Assembly: GCF_014138625.1 (NCBI RefSeq)
Contig: NZ_JACJHY010000011.1
Coordinates: forward strand, 62,001-126,000
DNA length: 64,000 nucleotides
Source of the DNA: Aminobacter ciceronei
GTDB lineage: Bacteria > Pseudomonadota > Alphaproteobacteria > Rhizobiales > Rhizobiaceae
Direction of reading: 5' to 3'
The notes under the pieces: generated by a model
Seen by the model: the letters and a program-made list of their open reading frames with translations, nothing else
Databases searched by the model: none
Told to the model about the DNA's origin: nothing
Program-made: the position numbers and the translations under genes
Shown here: piece by piece, positions 1-8,280 of the stretch
Layout: each line of letters begins with the position of its first letter
Position numbering within the stretch: position 1 is the stretch's first letter

Positions 1-732
1 GACGGCGTGCCGCTGTTCGCCGGTATCCCCGGCACCGCATCGATGCCCATCATCTGGCTCGTCGCGGTTCTCGTCTGCGGCATGATCGCCTTGCCGATCG
101 GCGCCATCAGCCTGCGCACCGCGGGCGTCTACTTCATCATGATCACGCTCGCCTTCGCGCAGATGATCTACTACTTCGCCGTGTCCTGGCCGGCCTATGG
201 TGGCGAGGACGGGCTTTCGATCTATGTGCGCAACGAATTCCCCGGTGTGAACACCGCCCAGCCGCTGTCCTATTTCCTGATCTGCTATGCAGTTCTGATG
301 CTGGCGCTCGGTCTGTTCTGGCTGCTGCGCGGCTCGCGCTTCGGCGCGTCCTTGCAGGCGGCCCGGCAGAACGCAACGCGGCTGTCCGCTGTCGGCATCG
401 CTCCATTCAACATCAGGCTGGTTGCCTTCGCGATCTCGGCAATGGTCACCGGCCTCGCCGGCGCGCTGTTTGCCGACCTCAACAAATTCGTCAGCCCCTC
501 CATGCTGTCCTGGCATATGTCGGGCGAACTGATCGTGCTGATCATCCTGGGTGGCAAGGGCCGGTTGTTCGGACCCGTCGCCGGGGCCATGCTCTATGTC
601 CTGTTCGAATTCGCCCTTGGCGGCATCACCGAACGCTGGCAGTTCTTCCTTGGGCTGATCCTGCTCGGGGTCGTTCTGTTTGCCCGCGGCGGGCTGCTCG
701 GTCTGCTGGCCGGAAAGGCGCGTCATGGCTGA
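1..732 (+). CDS. livM: Branched-chain amino acid-type ABC transporter permease (LivM), 5' end missing
   Basis: This is an inner-membrane permease of the LivM/BPD_transp_2 type. The frame is open from the first base of the window, so the N-terminus lies upstream and only about 243 residues are seen. Several hydrophobic helices are visible, and the family's central cytoplasmic loop is present (SAVGIAPFNIRLVAFAISA, then ELIVLIILGGKGRLFGPVAGA). It ends 8 bp inside livG, so the two are translationally coupled. The substrate cannot be read from the sequence. Liv-type importers often carry aromatic acids, and the neighbouring kynureninase and 2-aminobenzoyl-CoA genes make an aromatic or amino-acid substrate plausible. 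That part is inference. Confidence 0.9.
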   Translation, partial: DGVPLFAGIPGTASMPIIWLVAVLVCGMIALPIGAISLRTAGVYFIMITLAFAQMIYYFAVSWPAYGGEDGLSIYVRNEFPGVNTAQPLSYFLICYAVLMLALGLFWLLRGSRFGASLQAARQNATRLSAVGIAPFNIRLVAFAISAMVTGLAGALFADLNKFVSPSMLSWHMSGELIVLIILGGKGRLFGPVAGAMLYVLFEFALGGITERWQFFLGLILLGVVLFARGGLLGLLAGKARHG

Positions 733-1474
733 GCCGATCCTCGAAATCCGCGACCTCCGCAAGACCTTCGGCGCCCTGAAGGCGACAGATGGCGTCAGCC
801 TTGAACTCAGGCCCGGCGAGATCCACGCGCTGATCGGGCCCAACGGCGCCGGCAAGAGCACGCTGATCCACCAGATCTCCGGCTCGTTGCGGCCGGACAG
901 CGGCAGCATCCGCTTCCTCGGCCAGGACATGGCCGGGCTCGACATGGCCGCGCGCGCCCGTCTCGGCCTCGGCCGCAGCTTTCAGATCTCGTCGCTGGCG
1001 CAGGAGTTTTCCGCCCTGCGCAACGTCATGCTGGCGGTGCAGGCACGCCAGGGCACGAGCTTCCGATTCTTGCGCCCTGTCATGAGCGACAAGAGCCTGA
1101 CCGAACCGGCAATGGCGATGCTGGAGCGCGTCGGTCTCGCCGGACGCGCCCACCTGCCCGCTGCCGAGCTGTCGCATGGCGAACGCCGTCAGCTCGAGAT
1201 CGCAATTGCGCTGGCGCTCGGCTCAAAGGCCTTCCTGTTCGACGAACCGATGGCCGGCATGGGTCCGGAGGGCTCGAAAGCGCTGACCAGGTTCCTCGAC
1301 GGTCTGCGCCATGAAGCGCCGATCCTGCTGGTCGAGCACGACATGGATGCCGTCTTCGCCCTCGCCGACCGAATCTCCGTGCTTGTCTACGGCCGCGTCA
1401 TTGCCACCGGCACTGTCGACCAGATCCGCAACGACCCCGAAGTCCGCCGGGCCTATCTCGGAGAAGCCGCGTGA
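725..1474 (+). CDS. livG: Branched-chain amino acid-type ABC transporter ATP-binding protein (LivG)
   Basis: Cytoplasmic ATPase of the Liv-type importer, 249 residues, the normal size for LivG. Walker A is GPNGAGKST near residue 38, the signature region reads LSHGERRQLEIA, Walker B is FLFDEPMAGM, and a switch histidine follows in LLVEHDMD. The ATG at 725 is chosen over an upstream in-frame start because it has a purine-rich site just ahead and gives the family's usual N-terminus (EPILEIRDLRKTFG). It overlaps livM by 8 bp and livF by 4 bp. The signature has LSHGE rather than LSGGQ, which is common in LivG proteins. Confidence 0.93.
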   Translation: MAEPILEIRDLRKTFGALKATDGVSLELRPGEIHALIGPNGAGKSTLIHQISGSLRPDSGSIRFLGQDMAGLDMAARARLGLGRSFQISSLAQEFSALRNVMLAVQARQGTSFRFLRPVMSDKSLTEPAMAMLERVGLAGRAHLPAAELSHGERRQLEIAIALALGSKAFLFDEPMAGMGPEGSKALTRFLDGLRHEAPILLVEHDMDAVFALADRISVLVYGRVIATGTVDQIRNDPEVRRAYLGEAA

Positions 1475-2157
1475 GCCTGCTCGAACTCAAAGGCGTCGAA
1501 ACCTTCTACGGCGCATCGCAGGCGCTCTTCGGCGTCTCGCTCGACGTCAAGGAGGGCGAGGTCGTGGCGCTCATGGGCCGCAACGGCATGGGCAAGACGA
1601 CGACGATCAACTCCATTCTCGGCCTGGCGAAGCCGCGCTCCGGTTCAATCAGCTTCGCCGGCCGCCAGGTCGCCGGCATGCGTCCACATCGCATCGCCCG
1701 CTTCGGCCTGGGTCTGGTTCCGGAGGGACGGCGCTGCTTTCCCAACCTGACCGTTCTGGAAAACCTGCTTGCCGCAGCGCGCGGCAGCGAGTGGACACTG
1801 GAAAAAGTCGTCGAGCTGTTTCCACGCCTCGGCGAACGCCGCGACCAGTATGCCAACACGCTCTCGGGCGGCGAACAGCAGATGCTGGCGATTGGCCGCG
1901 CGCTGATGACCAATCCCAGCCTGCTCATTCTGGACGAGGCGACCGAGGGTCTTGCACCCGTCATCCGTCAGGACATCTGGGCGGCGATCCGCAAGCTCAA
2001 GGCTGCGGGTCAGTCGATCCTGGTTGTCGACAAGACGCTGTCGGAGCTGCTGCCGGTGGCCGACCGCTGCTTCGTGCTGGAGAAGGGCGTGACCGTATTC
2101 GAAGGCACGCCGGACCGGCTGACGCCTGACATCCAGGACCGCTATCTCGGTGTATGA
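1471..2157 (+). CDS. livF: Branched-chain amino acid-type ABC transporter ATP-binding protein (LivF)
   Basis: Second ATPase of the Liv-type importer, 228 residues. Walker A is GRNGMGKTT, the signature is LSGGEQQMLAIGRAL, and Walker B is LLILDEATEGLAP, the last phrase being typical of LivF. The start is a GTG inside a GTGA overlap with the livG stop, with GGAGAAG about 6 bases ahead. It is the last gene of the rightward run and is followed at once by a hairpin terminator shared with the convergent kynureninase operon. Confidence 0.93.
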   Translation: MSLLELKGVETFYGASQALFGVSLDVKEGEVVALMGRNGMGKTTTINSILGLAKPRSGSISFAGRQVAGMRPHRIARFGLGLVPEGRRCFPNLTVLENLLAAARGSEWTLEKVVELFPRLGERRDQYANTLSGGEQQMLAIGRALMTNPSLLILDEATEGLAPVIRQDIWAAIRKLKAAGQSILVVDKTLSELLPVADRCFVLEKGVTVFEGTPDRLTPDIQDRYLGV

Positions 2158-2183
2158 AAAAGGGCGGCATCTGCCGCCCTTTT
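2157..2183. terminator. Bidirectional intrinsic terminator between livF and kynU
   Basis: A run of A bases, a 7-bp GC stem (GGGCGGC/GCCGCCC) with a 4-base loop, then a run of T bases. The A-tract and T-tract extend the stem symmetrically, so it can work on both strands. It separates the rightward livF from the leftward kynU, as expected for convergent operons. Confidence 0.85.
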
Positions 2184-2203
2184 CGTTTCCATTCGACCTG
2201 AGA

Positions 2204-3451
2204 TCAGGTCACTGCCGACTTGACGGCAAAACGGGCTTCCTTCCAGGCGCCGGTCCGCATGATGTCTTCGAGGATCTCGACCGCCTGCCAGACGTCCTTG
2301 AAGCCGACATAGAGCGGCGTAAAGCCGAAGCGCACCGTAGCCGGTGCGCGGAAGTCGCCGATGACGCCGCGCGCGATCAGCGCCTGCATGATGGCATAGG
2401 CGTTGTCGTGCTCGAACGAGACTTGGCTGCCGCGCTTCGTGCCGTCGCGCGGGCTTTCCAGCTTGAGGCCGTAGGCGCCGCACCTGGCCTCTACCAGTTG
2501 GATGAACAGGTCGGTCAGGGCAATGCTTTTCTTGCGCAGCGCTGCCATGTCGACGTTGTCCCAGTCATCGAGCGCGCCCTTGAGCGCCCGCATGGTCAGG
2601 ATCGGCTGGGTACCGCACAGGAACCGGCGAATGCCGGCGTCCGCCGCATAACCCTGCTCGAAGGCGAAGGGTCTGGCATGTCCCCACCAGCCGCTCAGCG
2701 GTTGCTGAACGTCGGCGAGGTGACGCGTGGCGGCGTAAATGAAGGCCGGGGCGCCGGGACCGCCATTGATATACTTGTAGGTGCAGCCAACGGCGAAATC
2801 GACATTGGCACCGTCGAGATCAACCGGCAGGGCACCTGCCGAGTGGCAGAGATCCCAGACGATCAGGGCACCTGCCGCCTGGGCCTTTCTGGTCAGCGCC
2901 GCCATGTCGCGCAGCTCGCCCGACTTGTAGTTGACGTGGTTGACGAGAACCACCGCAACCTTGTCGTCGATCAGCTCTTCGATGCTTGGCGCATCGACGC
3001 CCTCGAGCCGGAGCACGGCACCGGCCCGCGTCGAGGCAACGCCTTCCGCCATGTAGAGATCGGTCGGGAAGCTGTTGCCTTCGGCGACGATGACCGAACG
3101 GTCGGGTCGCATCGCAAGGGCTGCATGCAGCACCTTGTAGATGTTGGTCGACGTGGTGTCGCAGACAACCGTCTGGCCAGCTGCAGCACCGATCAGGCGG
3201 CCGATGCGGTCGCCCAGCTCGGTCGGCATGTCGAACCAGCCGGCGGTGTTCCAGGCGCGGATCAGATCCTGCCCCCACTCCTTGGAGGCAGCTGCCTGGA
3301 GCTCGCTGAAGGCAGCATGCGACGCGGCGCCCAGAGAGTTGCCGTCAAGATAGATCACTCCTTCCGGCAGGATGAAGCGATCACGCATCGAACGCAGCGG
3401 GTCGACAGCGTCCATCGCCTCGACAGCGGCGAGATCGGGAAATGCAGTCAT
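2204..3451 (-). CDS. kynU: Kynureninase
   Basis: PLP enzyme that cleaves L-kynurenine to anthranilate plus L-alanine. It is 415 residues, the usual size. The N-terminal block VIYLDGNSLGA, the PLP-phosphate region around residues 97-103, WDLCHSAGALPVDL (Asp200 binding the pyridine nitrogen) and the Schiff-base lysine Lys226 in TYKYINGGPGAP are all present. It is the last gene of a leftward operon behind a three-part ABC importer, 18 bp after the permease stop, with AAGGATAG as ribosome site. This placement suggests that kynurenine or a related tryptophan metabolite is imported and cleaved. The anthranilate formed would feed the 2-aminobenzoyl-CoA genes at 10.6-19.8 kb. Confidence 0.95.
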   Translation of the reverse strand: MTAFPDLAAVEAMDAVDPLRSMRDRFILPEGVIYLDGNSLGAASHAAFSELQAAASKEWGQDLIRAWNTAGWFDMPTELGDRIGRLIGAAAGQTVVCDTTSTNIYKVLHAALAMRPDRSVIVAEGNSFPTDLYMAEGVASTRAGAVLRLEGVDAPSIEELIDDKVAVVLVNHVNYKSGELRDMAALTRKAQAAGALIVWDLCHSAGALPVDLDGANVDFAVGCTYKYINGGPGAPAFIYAATRHLADVQQPLSGWWGHARPFAFEQGYAADAGIRRFLCGTQPILTMRALKGALDDWDNVDMAALRKKSIALTDLFIQLVEARCGAYGLKLESPRDGTKRGSQVSFEHDNAYAIMQALIARGVIGDFRAPATVRFGFTPLYVGFKDVWQAVEILEDIMRTGAWKEARFAVKSAVT

Positions 3452-3469
3452 GATGCGGGCTATCCTTGA

Positions 3470-4393
3470 TTATTCGCGAACGGTTTCGCGTGCTTGTGCC
3501 GGGCCCCGGCTGCGACGCAGGCTTGGAAGTGCAAGCATGGCGAGCACGAACAGGCCGGTGGCGAGCTTCAGATCGGGGGGCGGCATGCCGGCGGCGAGAC
3601 AGAACGAGACCAGTTGGTAGTAGACGACAGCGCCGACGAACGGAGCAGCGAGCTGGCGCAGCACAGTCTGCTTGCCGACGATGGCTTCGCCGATCATCAG
3701 CGCGGCAAGGCCGTTGATCAGGATGCCGAGGCCCATATTGACGTCGGCAAAGCCCTGGCTCTGCACCATCAGCGCGCCGCTGGTCGCCGAGAACGCACTG
3801 GCGAGGCCGACGCCGCCGATGGTGGCGACCCAGACATTGATGCCTTGCGCTTCGGCCATGTCGGGATTGGCGCCGACGGCGCGGATCGCGGTGCCCTTCT
3901 CGGTCTTGAAGAACATGTTGAGCAGGATGAAGACGATCGCGCCAATGAGGCCGGCAACGATGATCTTGGCGGCCGGAAAGCCGGGCTGGACGAACGGCGC
4001 CCAGTCGAAAACCGTCGGCGCGCCGAACACGGACAGGTTCGACTTGCCCATGATGCGCAGGTTGATGCTGTACAGCATCGTCATCATCAGGATGCCGGCG
4101 AGCAGTGTGTGGATGCGGAAGCGCAGGTGGATGAAGGCGGTGCAGCAGCCGGCGAGGAAACCGGCGATCAGCGCCACGGCAAGCGCCGTCAGCGGAGAAG
4201 CACCAGCCGCCAGAAGCACGCCGCAGACGCAGCCGCCGAGCGGGAATGCGCCTTCGCTGGTGAGGTCGGGGAAATTGAGGGTACGGAACGGAATCATGAT
4301 GCCAAGCACGACAAATGCCAGGATCAGGCTCTGCGCCAGGGTGACGGGAATGAGCGAGACGAAGCTCGTGAAAACGGTCTGGATAAAGTCCAT
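3470..4393 (-). CDS. ABC transporter permease, partner of a PF04392-type binding protein
   Basis: Integral membrane permease of 307 residues with eight or more hydrophobic stretches and the BPD_transp_2 pattern (TLNFPDLTSEGAFPLGG near the N-terminus). This family forms three-part importers with ABC_sub_bind (PF04392) proteins; the streptococcal TrpXYZ set, predicted to carry tryptophan, is the best-known relative. It is preceded by its ATPase with a 5-bp gap and followed by kynU. The probable substrate is tryptophan, kynurenine or a related aromatic amino acid, inferred from context. Confidence 0.85.
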   Translation of the reverse strand: MDFIQTVFTSFVSLIPVTLAQSLILAFVVLGIMIPFRTLNFPDLTSEGAFPLGGCVCGVLLAAGASPLTALAVALIAGFLAGCCTAFIHLRFRIHTLLAGILMMTMLYSINLRIMGKSNLSVFGAPTVFDWAPFVQPGFPAAKIIVAGLIGAIVFILLNMFFKTEKGTAIRAVGANPDMAEAQGINVWVATIGGVGLASAFSATSGALMVQSQGFADVNMGLGILINGLAALMIGEAIVGKQTVLRQLAAPFVGAVVYYQLVSFCLAAGMPPPDLKLATGLFVLAMLALPSLRRSRGPAQARETVRE

Positions 4394-4398
4394 GATGA

Positions 4399-5178
4399 TC
4401 AGCTCGCCAGCAACATGCGGTCGGTTTTCACGGAGAAATGGCCGATCAGGTCGACAACCGTGACCTTGGCCTTTTCCTCGCCGGAGATTTCGAGCCGAAG
4501 TTTGCCGGCATCCAGCATGATGACGCTGTGACCGAAATCGACGGCATGCTGCATGTTGTGCGTCACCATCAGCGTGGTGAGCTTCAGGGCATCGACGGCG
4601 CGCACGGTCGCCTGCATGACGATGTCGGCGGTGCGCGGATCGAGCGCCGCGGTATGCTCGTCGAGCAGCAGCAGATCCGGAGAGCCGCCCACCGCCATGA
4701 TCAGCGACAGCGACTGGCGCTGCCCCCCCGAAAGCAGTTCGACGCGGGTGTCCAGGCGATTTTCGAGACCGAGGCCGAGAAGTGCCAGACGCTCCTTGTA
4801 GGCCGCGAGGCGTGAAGCATTGAGCCCCTGGCGCAAGGTACGTTTCTTGCTGCGCAGATCTGCGAGCAGCATGTTTTCGGCGACCGTCATCGAGGCGGCG
4901 GTGCCTTTCATCGGATCCTGGAAAACGCGAGCCAGGCGAATGGCGCGCTTGTGAACGGGCATGCCGGTGACGTCGTCTCCATTGATCAGGATCTGGCCGG
5001 AATCGAGCACCAGCGCCCCCGAAATGGCATTGAGCATGCTGCTCTTGCCGGCACCGTTGGAGCCGATGACGACGCCGAATTCACCGGTGGCGAGCTTGAG
5101 GCTGAGGCCGTCCAGCGCGACTTTTTCGTCGGCCTGGCCCTTGTAGAAAACTTTACGTGCAGATCGGATTTCGAGCAT
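4399..5178 (-). CDS. ABC transporter ATP-binding protein of the kynU operon
   Basis: ATPase of about 259 residues. Walker A is GSNGAGKSS, the signature is LSGGQRQSLSLIMA, Walker B is LLLLDEHTAALD, and the switch histidine is in MVTHNMQHAV. A longer in-frame reading upstream has no ATPase-like sequence. The ATG at 5178 has GGAGGG 5 bases ahead and gives the expected MLEIRSARKVF start. DEHTAALDP in place of the usual DEPT is typical of this PF04392-linked subfamily. It lies between the binding-protein gene (126-bp gap with a hairpin) and the permease. Confidence 0.9.
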   Translation of the reverse strand: MLEIRSARKVFYKGQADEKVALDGLSLKLATGEFGVVIGSNGAGKSSMLNAISGALVLDSGQILINGDDVTGMPVHKRAIRLARVFQDPMKGTAASMTVAENMLLADLRSKKRTLRQGLNASRLAAYKERLALLGLGLENRLDTRVELLSGGQRQSLSLIMAVGGSPDLLLLDEHTAALDPRTADIVMQATVRAVDALKLTTLMVTHNMQHAVDFGHSVIMLDAGKLRLEISGEEKAKVTVVDLIGHFSVKTDRMLLAS

Positions 5179-5206
5179 CCGTCCCTCCCGGAAAAGGTAA
5201 CGGCGC

Positions 5207-5230
5207 CTTGGAGCGCCAGGGCGCTCCAAG
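5207..5230 (-). terminator. Perfect hairpin between binding-protein and ATPase genes (attenuator)
   Basis: An inverted repeat, CTTGGAGCGC/GCGCTCCAAG, with a four-base loop lies in the gap after the binding-protein stop. No long T-run follows on the minus strand, so it is more likely a 3'-end stabiliser or leaky attenuator than a full terminator. It would raise binding-protein mRNA relative to the membrane parts. Confidence 0.6.
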
Positions 5231-5303
5231 TTTCTGAACCTGCGCATCGTGCCTCTTGGGCCGATGCGCCAGACGCCGCTACCAGTATTGACGAAGTCGA
5301 GTG

Positions 5304-6290
5304 TTAGTCGACGATGCAGCCGCAATCAGCGAGCGACGCGGGGATCTCGATGCCGAAGGCGGCCATGGCCTTCTTCGAGATCGTCGCGGCATGGTCCTCA
5401 TAGGCCGGGCGCGACGGCGCGATGGTCTTGGGGTCCTTGCCCTTCAGGATTTCGGCGGCGATCTTGCCGGCGTTGATGCCAACCTGCTCGTAGTTCACCG
5501 CGAAGCTGGCAGGCACGACACCGTCGCGGACTGCATTGTCGTCGGCATTGACGACCGGAATGCCAGCCTGGCGGGCCGCGGCGGCAACGGCCGGGATAGC
5601 CGGCTGGATCAGGTTCGAGGTCGGGCCGTAGATCACGTCGACCTTGCCGGCGAGCGAAGCGATGCGCTGCTGGATGTCGTTGACGTTGTCGATACCCACT
5701 TCGACCACTTCGAAGCCAGCGGCAGGCGCTGCTTCCTTGATCTTCTCGACCAGAGCGACGTCGTTGGCTTCACCCGGATTGTAGGGCACGCCGAAACGCT
5801 TGGCGTTCGGCAGCAGCTTCTTGGTGAATTCCATCACCGCCTTGACGTCCTGCAGGTCGGTAGCACCCGTCATGCCTTCGTCGCCGGCTTCCCACGACGG
5901 GACCAGCTTGGCGGCGACCGGGTCGGTCACAGCCGAAAAGACGATGTTGATGCCCGAGCCGGCGAGCGCCTTCTTGGCGATCTGCGACACCGGGGTGGTG
6001 ACGGTGTACATCAGCTTGGGCTGTTCGGCCTGCAGCTTGGCGATCATCTGGGGAACCAGCGACGCGTCGAAATTGGTGTGGCTTTCGGTGAAGACGACGT
6101 CCTTGCCGTCGACATAGCCATTGTCAGCCAGCGCCTTCTTGAAGCCGGCGACGGCGGCGTTGAGCTGCGGGTGTTCGCCAAAATTGGCGACACCGATCTT
6201 GATCGGGTCGGCAACGGCTGCACCAAGGCTGACGGCAAGCGCGCCGGCCAGAACCAGGCCCGACATCAGACCGGATTTCAAGTTTCTCAT
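5304..6290 (-). CDS. ABC transporter substrate-binding protein (PF04392, TrpX-like)
   Basis: Periplasmic binding protein of about 328 residues. The ATG at 6290 has GGAGGA ahead and gives a clear signal peptide (MRNLKSG, a hydrophobic core, then AAVADP with cleavage near residue 25). The longer upstream reading is rejected. The mature part matches the ABC_sub_bind fold: KIGVANFGEHPQLN at the start, TPVSQIAKKAL, FSAVTDPVAAKLV and a YGPTSNLIQPAI region. This family includes the predicted tryptophan-binding TrpX. First gene of the operon ending in kynU, so it probably captures kynurenine or tryptophan. The protein ends DCGCIVD with two cysteines, an uncommon tail. Confidence 0.88.
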   Translation of the reverse strand: MRNLKSGLMSGLVLAGALAVSLGAAVADPIKIGVANFGEHPQLNAAVAGFKKALADNGYVDGKDVVFTESHTNFDASLVPQMIAKLQAEQPKLMYTVTTPVSQIAKKALAGSGINIVFSAVTDPVAAKLVPSWEAGDEGMTGATDLQDVKAVMEFTKKLLPNAKRFGVPYNPGEANDVALVEKIKEAAPAAGFEVVEVGIDNVNDIQQRIASLAGKVDVIYGPTSNLIQPAIPAVAAAARQAGIPVVNADDNAVRDGVVPASFAVNYEQVGINAGKIAAEILKGKDPKTIAPSRPAYEDHAATISKKAMAAFGIEIPASLADCGCIVD

Positions 6291-6372
6291 CGATTCCTCC
6301 CAGATTGACTGCGCCACACCCCTAGCGGCGGCATGGAGGCAATCATGAGCAGTCCGGAGGGCTCTGTCAAAC

Positions 6373-6420
6373 ATTATATATAATTCTTGCCATGAGCCTC
6401 CATGATATATAATTTTTTGC
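6373..6420. promoter_or_regulatory. Two tandem operator-like repeats between the kynU operon and gntR
   Basis: Two near-identical units start at 6373 and 6402. Each has the core ATATATAATT followed by a TTGC element; the first contains the perfect 12-bp palindrome ATTATATATAAT. They are 29 bp apart, close to three helical turns, in the 150-bp gap between divergent starts. They are the best candidates for binding sites of the adjacent GntR protein. The AT-rich cores could also serve as -10 elements. Confidence 0.6.
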
Positions 6421-6440
6421 AGAGACAGGGACGGATCACG

Positions 6441-7220
6441 ATGCAGGATGACGAGCATTCGACCAAGACGGAAGCAGCCTACCGGCTGCTGCGCCGAGAC
6501 ATCCTGACCACCCGGCTGATGCCGGGAGCTCCACTCAAGCTGAGCGCACTGCGCACGGCCTATGGCGTTGGTTGGACGCCGCTGCGCGAGGCATTGTCGC
6601 GACTTGAGGCTGAACGGCTGGTGACGGCGATTTCCAATCGCGGTTTCACCGTGGCTTCGGTTTCACGCCAGGAGCTGGAAGATCTGGCGCGAGCCAGGAT
6701 GGTGGTCGAACTGCCGCTTCTGCTGGAATCGATCGAGAAGGGTGGCAGCGACTGGGAAGAGGCTGTGGTTACCGCGCATTACCGCCTGTCGCGCTGCAAG
6801 ACCGCAGTCGAGGATCCTTCCGATGCCTCCGTCGATGACTGGGACGAGAAGCACGAGGCGTTCCACTCGGCGCTGCTAAGTGCCGCCACCTCGAACTGGC
6901 TGCTGCGCTTCCGCTCGACAATCTCCGACCAGCTCCGGCGCCATCACAGGTTCCTAGGACTAGCACCAACCTTGCGCGCGGCCGCGGGCCAGAAGCAGGG
7001 CTACGAAGAGGCAATGGCAGCCCTTAACGAGGCACAGTCGATCGGACCGCACACCGCCCTGATGGAAGCCGCACTCGACCGCGATCTCGAAAAGGCCAAG
7101 GCGTTGATGATCGATCACATCGGCTACACGCTGCATGTCTATGTCCACACCGAGGACTACAGCGGCAGCAGACACGCCGCCCGCGCCGGCAGCCTCAGAA
7201 CACCCTCGGCCGCCGAATGA
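6441..7220 (+). CDS. GntR-family (FCD-type) transcriptional regulator
   Basis: 259 residues. An N-terminal winged helix-turn-helix (about residues 10-75; YRLLRRDILTTRLMPGAPLK, then [17 protein letters not shown]) is followed by an all-helical FCD ligand-binding domain. The ATG at 6441 is preferred to an upstream start lying inside the operator repeats. It is divergent from the kynurenine-type transporter/kynU operon and overlaps the next PLP-enzyme gene by 4 bp, so it probably controls both. The likely inducer is kynurenine, anthranilate or tryptophan, by inference. Confidence 0.88.
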   Translation: MQDDEHSTKTEAAYRLLRRDILTTRLMPGAPLKLSALRTAYGVGWTPLREALSRLEAERLVTAISNRGFTVASVSRQELEDLARARMVVELPLLLESIEKGGSDWEEAVVTAHYRLSRCKTAVEDPSDASVDDWDEKHEAFHSALLSAATSNWLLRFRSTISDQLRRHHRFLGLAPTLRAAAGQKQGYEEAMAALNEAQSIGPHTALMEAALDRDLEKAKALMIDHIGYTLHVYVHTEDYSGSRHAARAGSLRTPSAAE

Positions 7221-8185
7221 CCGCCCCCTATCGCCCGTCTCTGGACGAGATCAGCGCCGCCCGCGCCCGAATCGCCTCTCATGTTCCGCGAACGCCGCTG
7301 GTCCGCCTCGATCTCGGCCTGCCCGACCGGCAGATCTTCCTCAAGCTCGAGACGCTGTCACCGATCGGCGCGTTCAAGCTGCGGCCGGCGCTGAACGCCC
7401 TTCTGTCACGCGACCGCGAGACGCTCGCCCGGGGTGTCGCCACCACGAGCTCCGGCAACATGGCTTATGGCATGGCCTGGGCTGCCAACAGGCTCGGCGT
7501 GCCGATGGCAGCCTACATGTATGCGGGCGCGCCGCAGACAAAGATCGATGGCGTTCGTCGCCTCGGCGGCGAAGTCCGTTTCATCTCCATGGAGACATGG
7601 TGGCAATACATCATCGGCGCTGACCGGCCCGAATTTCCGGAGCTTCTGATCAACCCGGTTACGGACCAGGCAGTACTTTCGGGCAACGGCTCCATCGGCA
7701 TGGAAATTGTCGAGGACCTGCCCGAGGTCGACGTCGTGCTGACGCCTTATGGCGGCGGCTCGATGACCACGGGCGTGGCGAGCGCCGTCAAGGCCTTGCG
7801 ACCCGAGGCAAAAGTCTTCGCCGTCGAGGACGAGAACGCCGCCCCTGTGACGGCGGCTCTTGCGGCTGGCCGCATCGTCGACATCGAGACGCGCCCCTCC
7901 TTCATCAAGAGCATCGGCGGCCCGTCGCTGGTGCCACAGCTGTGGCCCATCGCGCGCGAGCTGATCGACGGCGCGGTGTCAGTCAGCCTGATGCAGGTCA
8001 CCGAGGCTATGCGGCTGCTGTTCGCCAAGTCCAAGGTCGTCGCCGAGGGCGCGGGGGCAGCTTCGCTGGCTGCGGCGCTGACGAGCCAACATGCCAGGGG
8101 CAACATCGTATGCGTAATCTCTGGCGGCAACATCGATGCCGCCGCTTACTCGGCGGTTCTTGCCGGCAACATTCCTGCCCCTTGA
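7217..8185 (+). CDS. Fold-type II PLP enzyme, threonine/serine dehydratase-like
   Basis: 322 residues of the tryptophan-synthase-beta fold. The PLP lysine is Lys54 in GAFKLRPALNAL, the substrate-binding loop is SSGNMAYG, the phosphate-binding loop is GGGSMTTG, and a C-terminal SGGN contacts the cofactor. Threonine dehydratases usually have SSGNHAQG; the His and Gln are replaced here by Met and Tyr, so the substrate may differ from L-threonine. It is coupled to gntR by an ATGA overlap. It could act on an amino acid co-imported or released in kynurenine breakdown, but that is a guess. Confidence 0.8.
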   Translation: MTAPYRPSLDEISAARARIASHVPRTPLVRLDLGLPDRQIFLKLETLSPIGAFKLRPALNALLSRDRETLARGVATTSSGNMAYGMAWAANRLGVPMAAYMYAGAPQTKIDGVRRLGGEVRFISMETWWQYIIGADRPEFPELLINPVTDQAVLSGNGSIGMEIVEDLPEVDVVLTPYGGGSMTTGVASAVKALRPEAKVFAVEDENAAPVTAALAAGRIVDIETRPSFIKSIGGPSLVPQLWPIARELIDGAVSVSLMQVTEAMRLLFAKSKVVAEGAGAASLAAALTSQHARGNIVCVISGGNIDAAAYSAVLAGNIPAP

Positions 8186-8280
8186 ACCTTTCAAGCTTGT
8201 ACTATCGCGCGAAACGGCACTACAACTGCCCGAGAGGATAGCCGGCGCACCGGCCGCGGCGAGGAAAGACCCTGACACAG
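8186..8280 (+). promoter_or_regulatory. Upstream region of marR with an AAGCTT-centred palindrome
   Basis: The 95-bp gap holds the perfect 8-bp palindrome CAAGCTTG (8192-8199). A related AAGCTTG-centred palindrome occurs upstream of the 2-aminobenzoyl-CoA operon at 10532-10549. The shared core may be the site of the MarR protein encoded next, but only about seven core bases match. Confidence 0.35.

Noticed and set aside
2150-3469. 439-codon open frame on the + strand opposite kynU
   Set aside because: It is antisense to a full kynureninase, has no recognisable domain, and shows the Arg/Val/Gly-rich composition typical of shadow frames in high-GC DNA.
8215-8229. Sigma-54-like GGCAC...TGC element upstream of marR
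   Set aside because: It misses the leading T and one T of the -12 element, and MarR genes are rarely sigma-54 dependent. The element at 39160-39176 is a full match by contrast.
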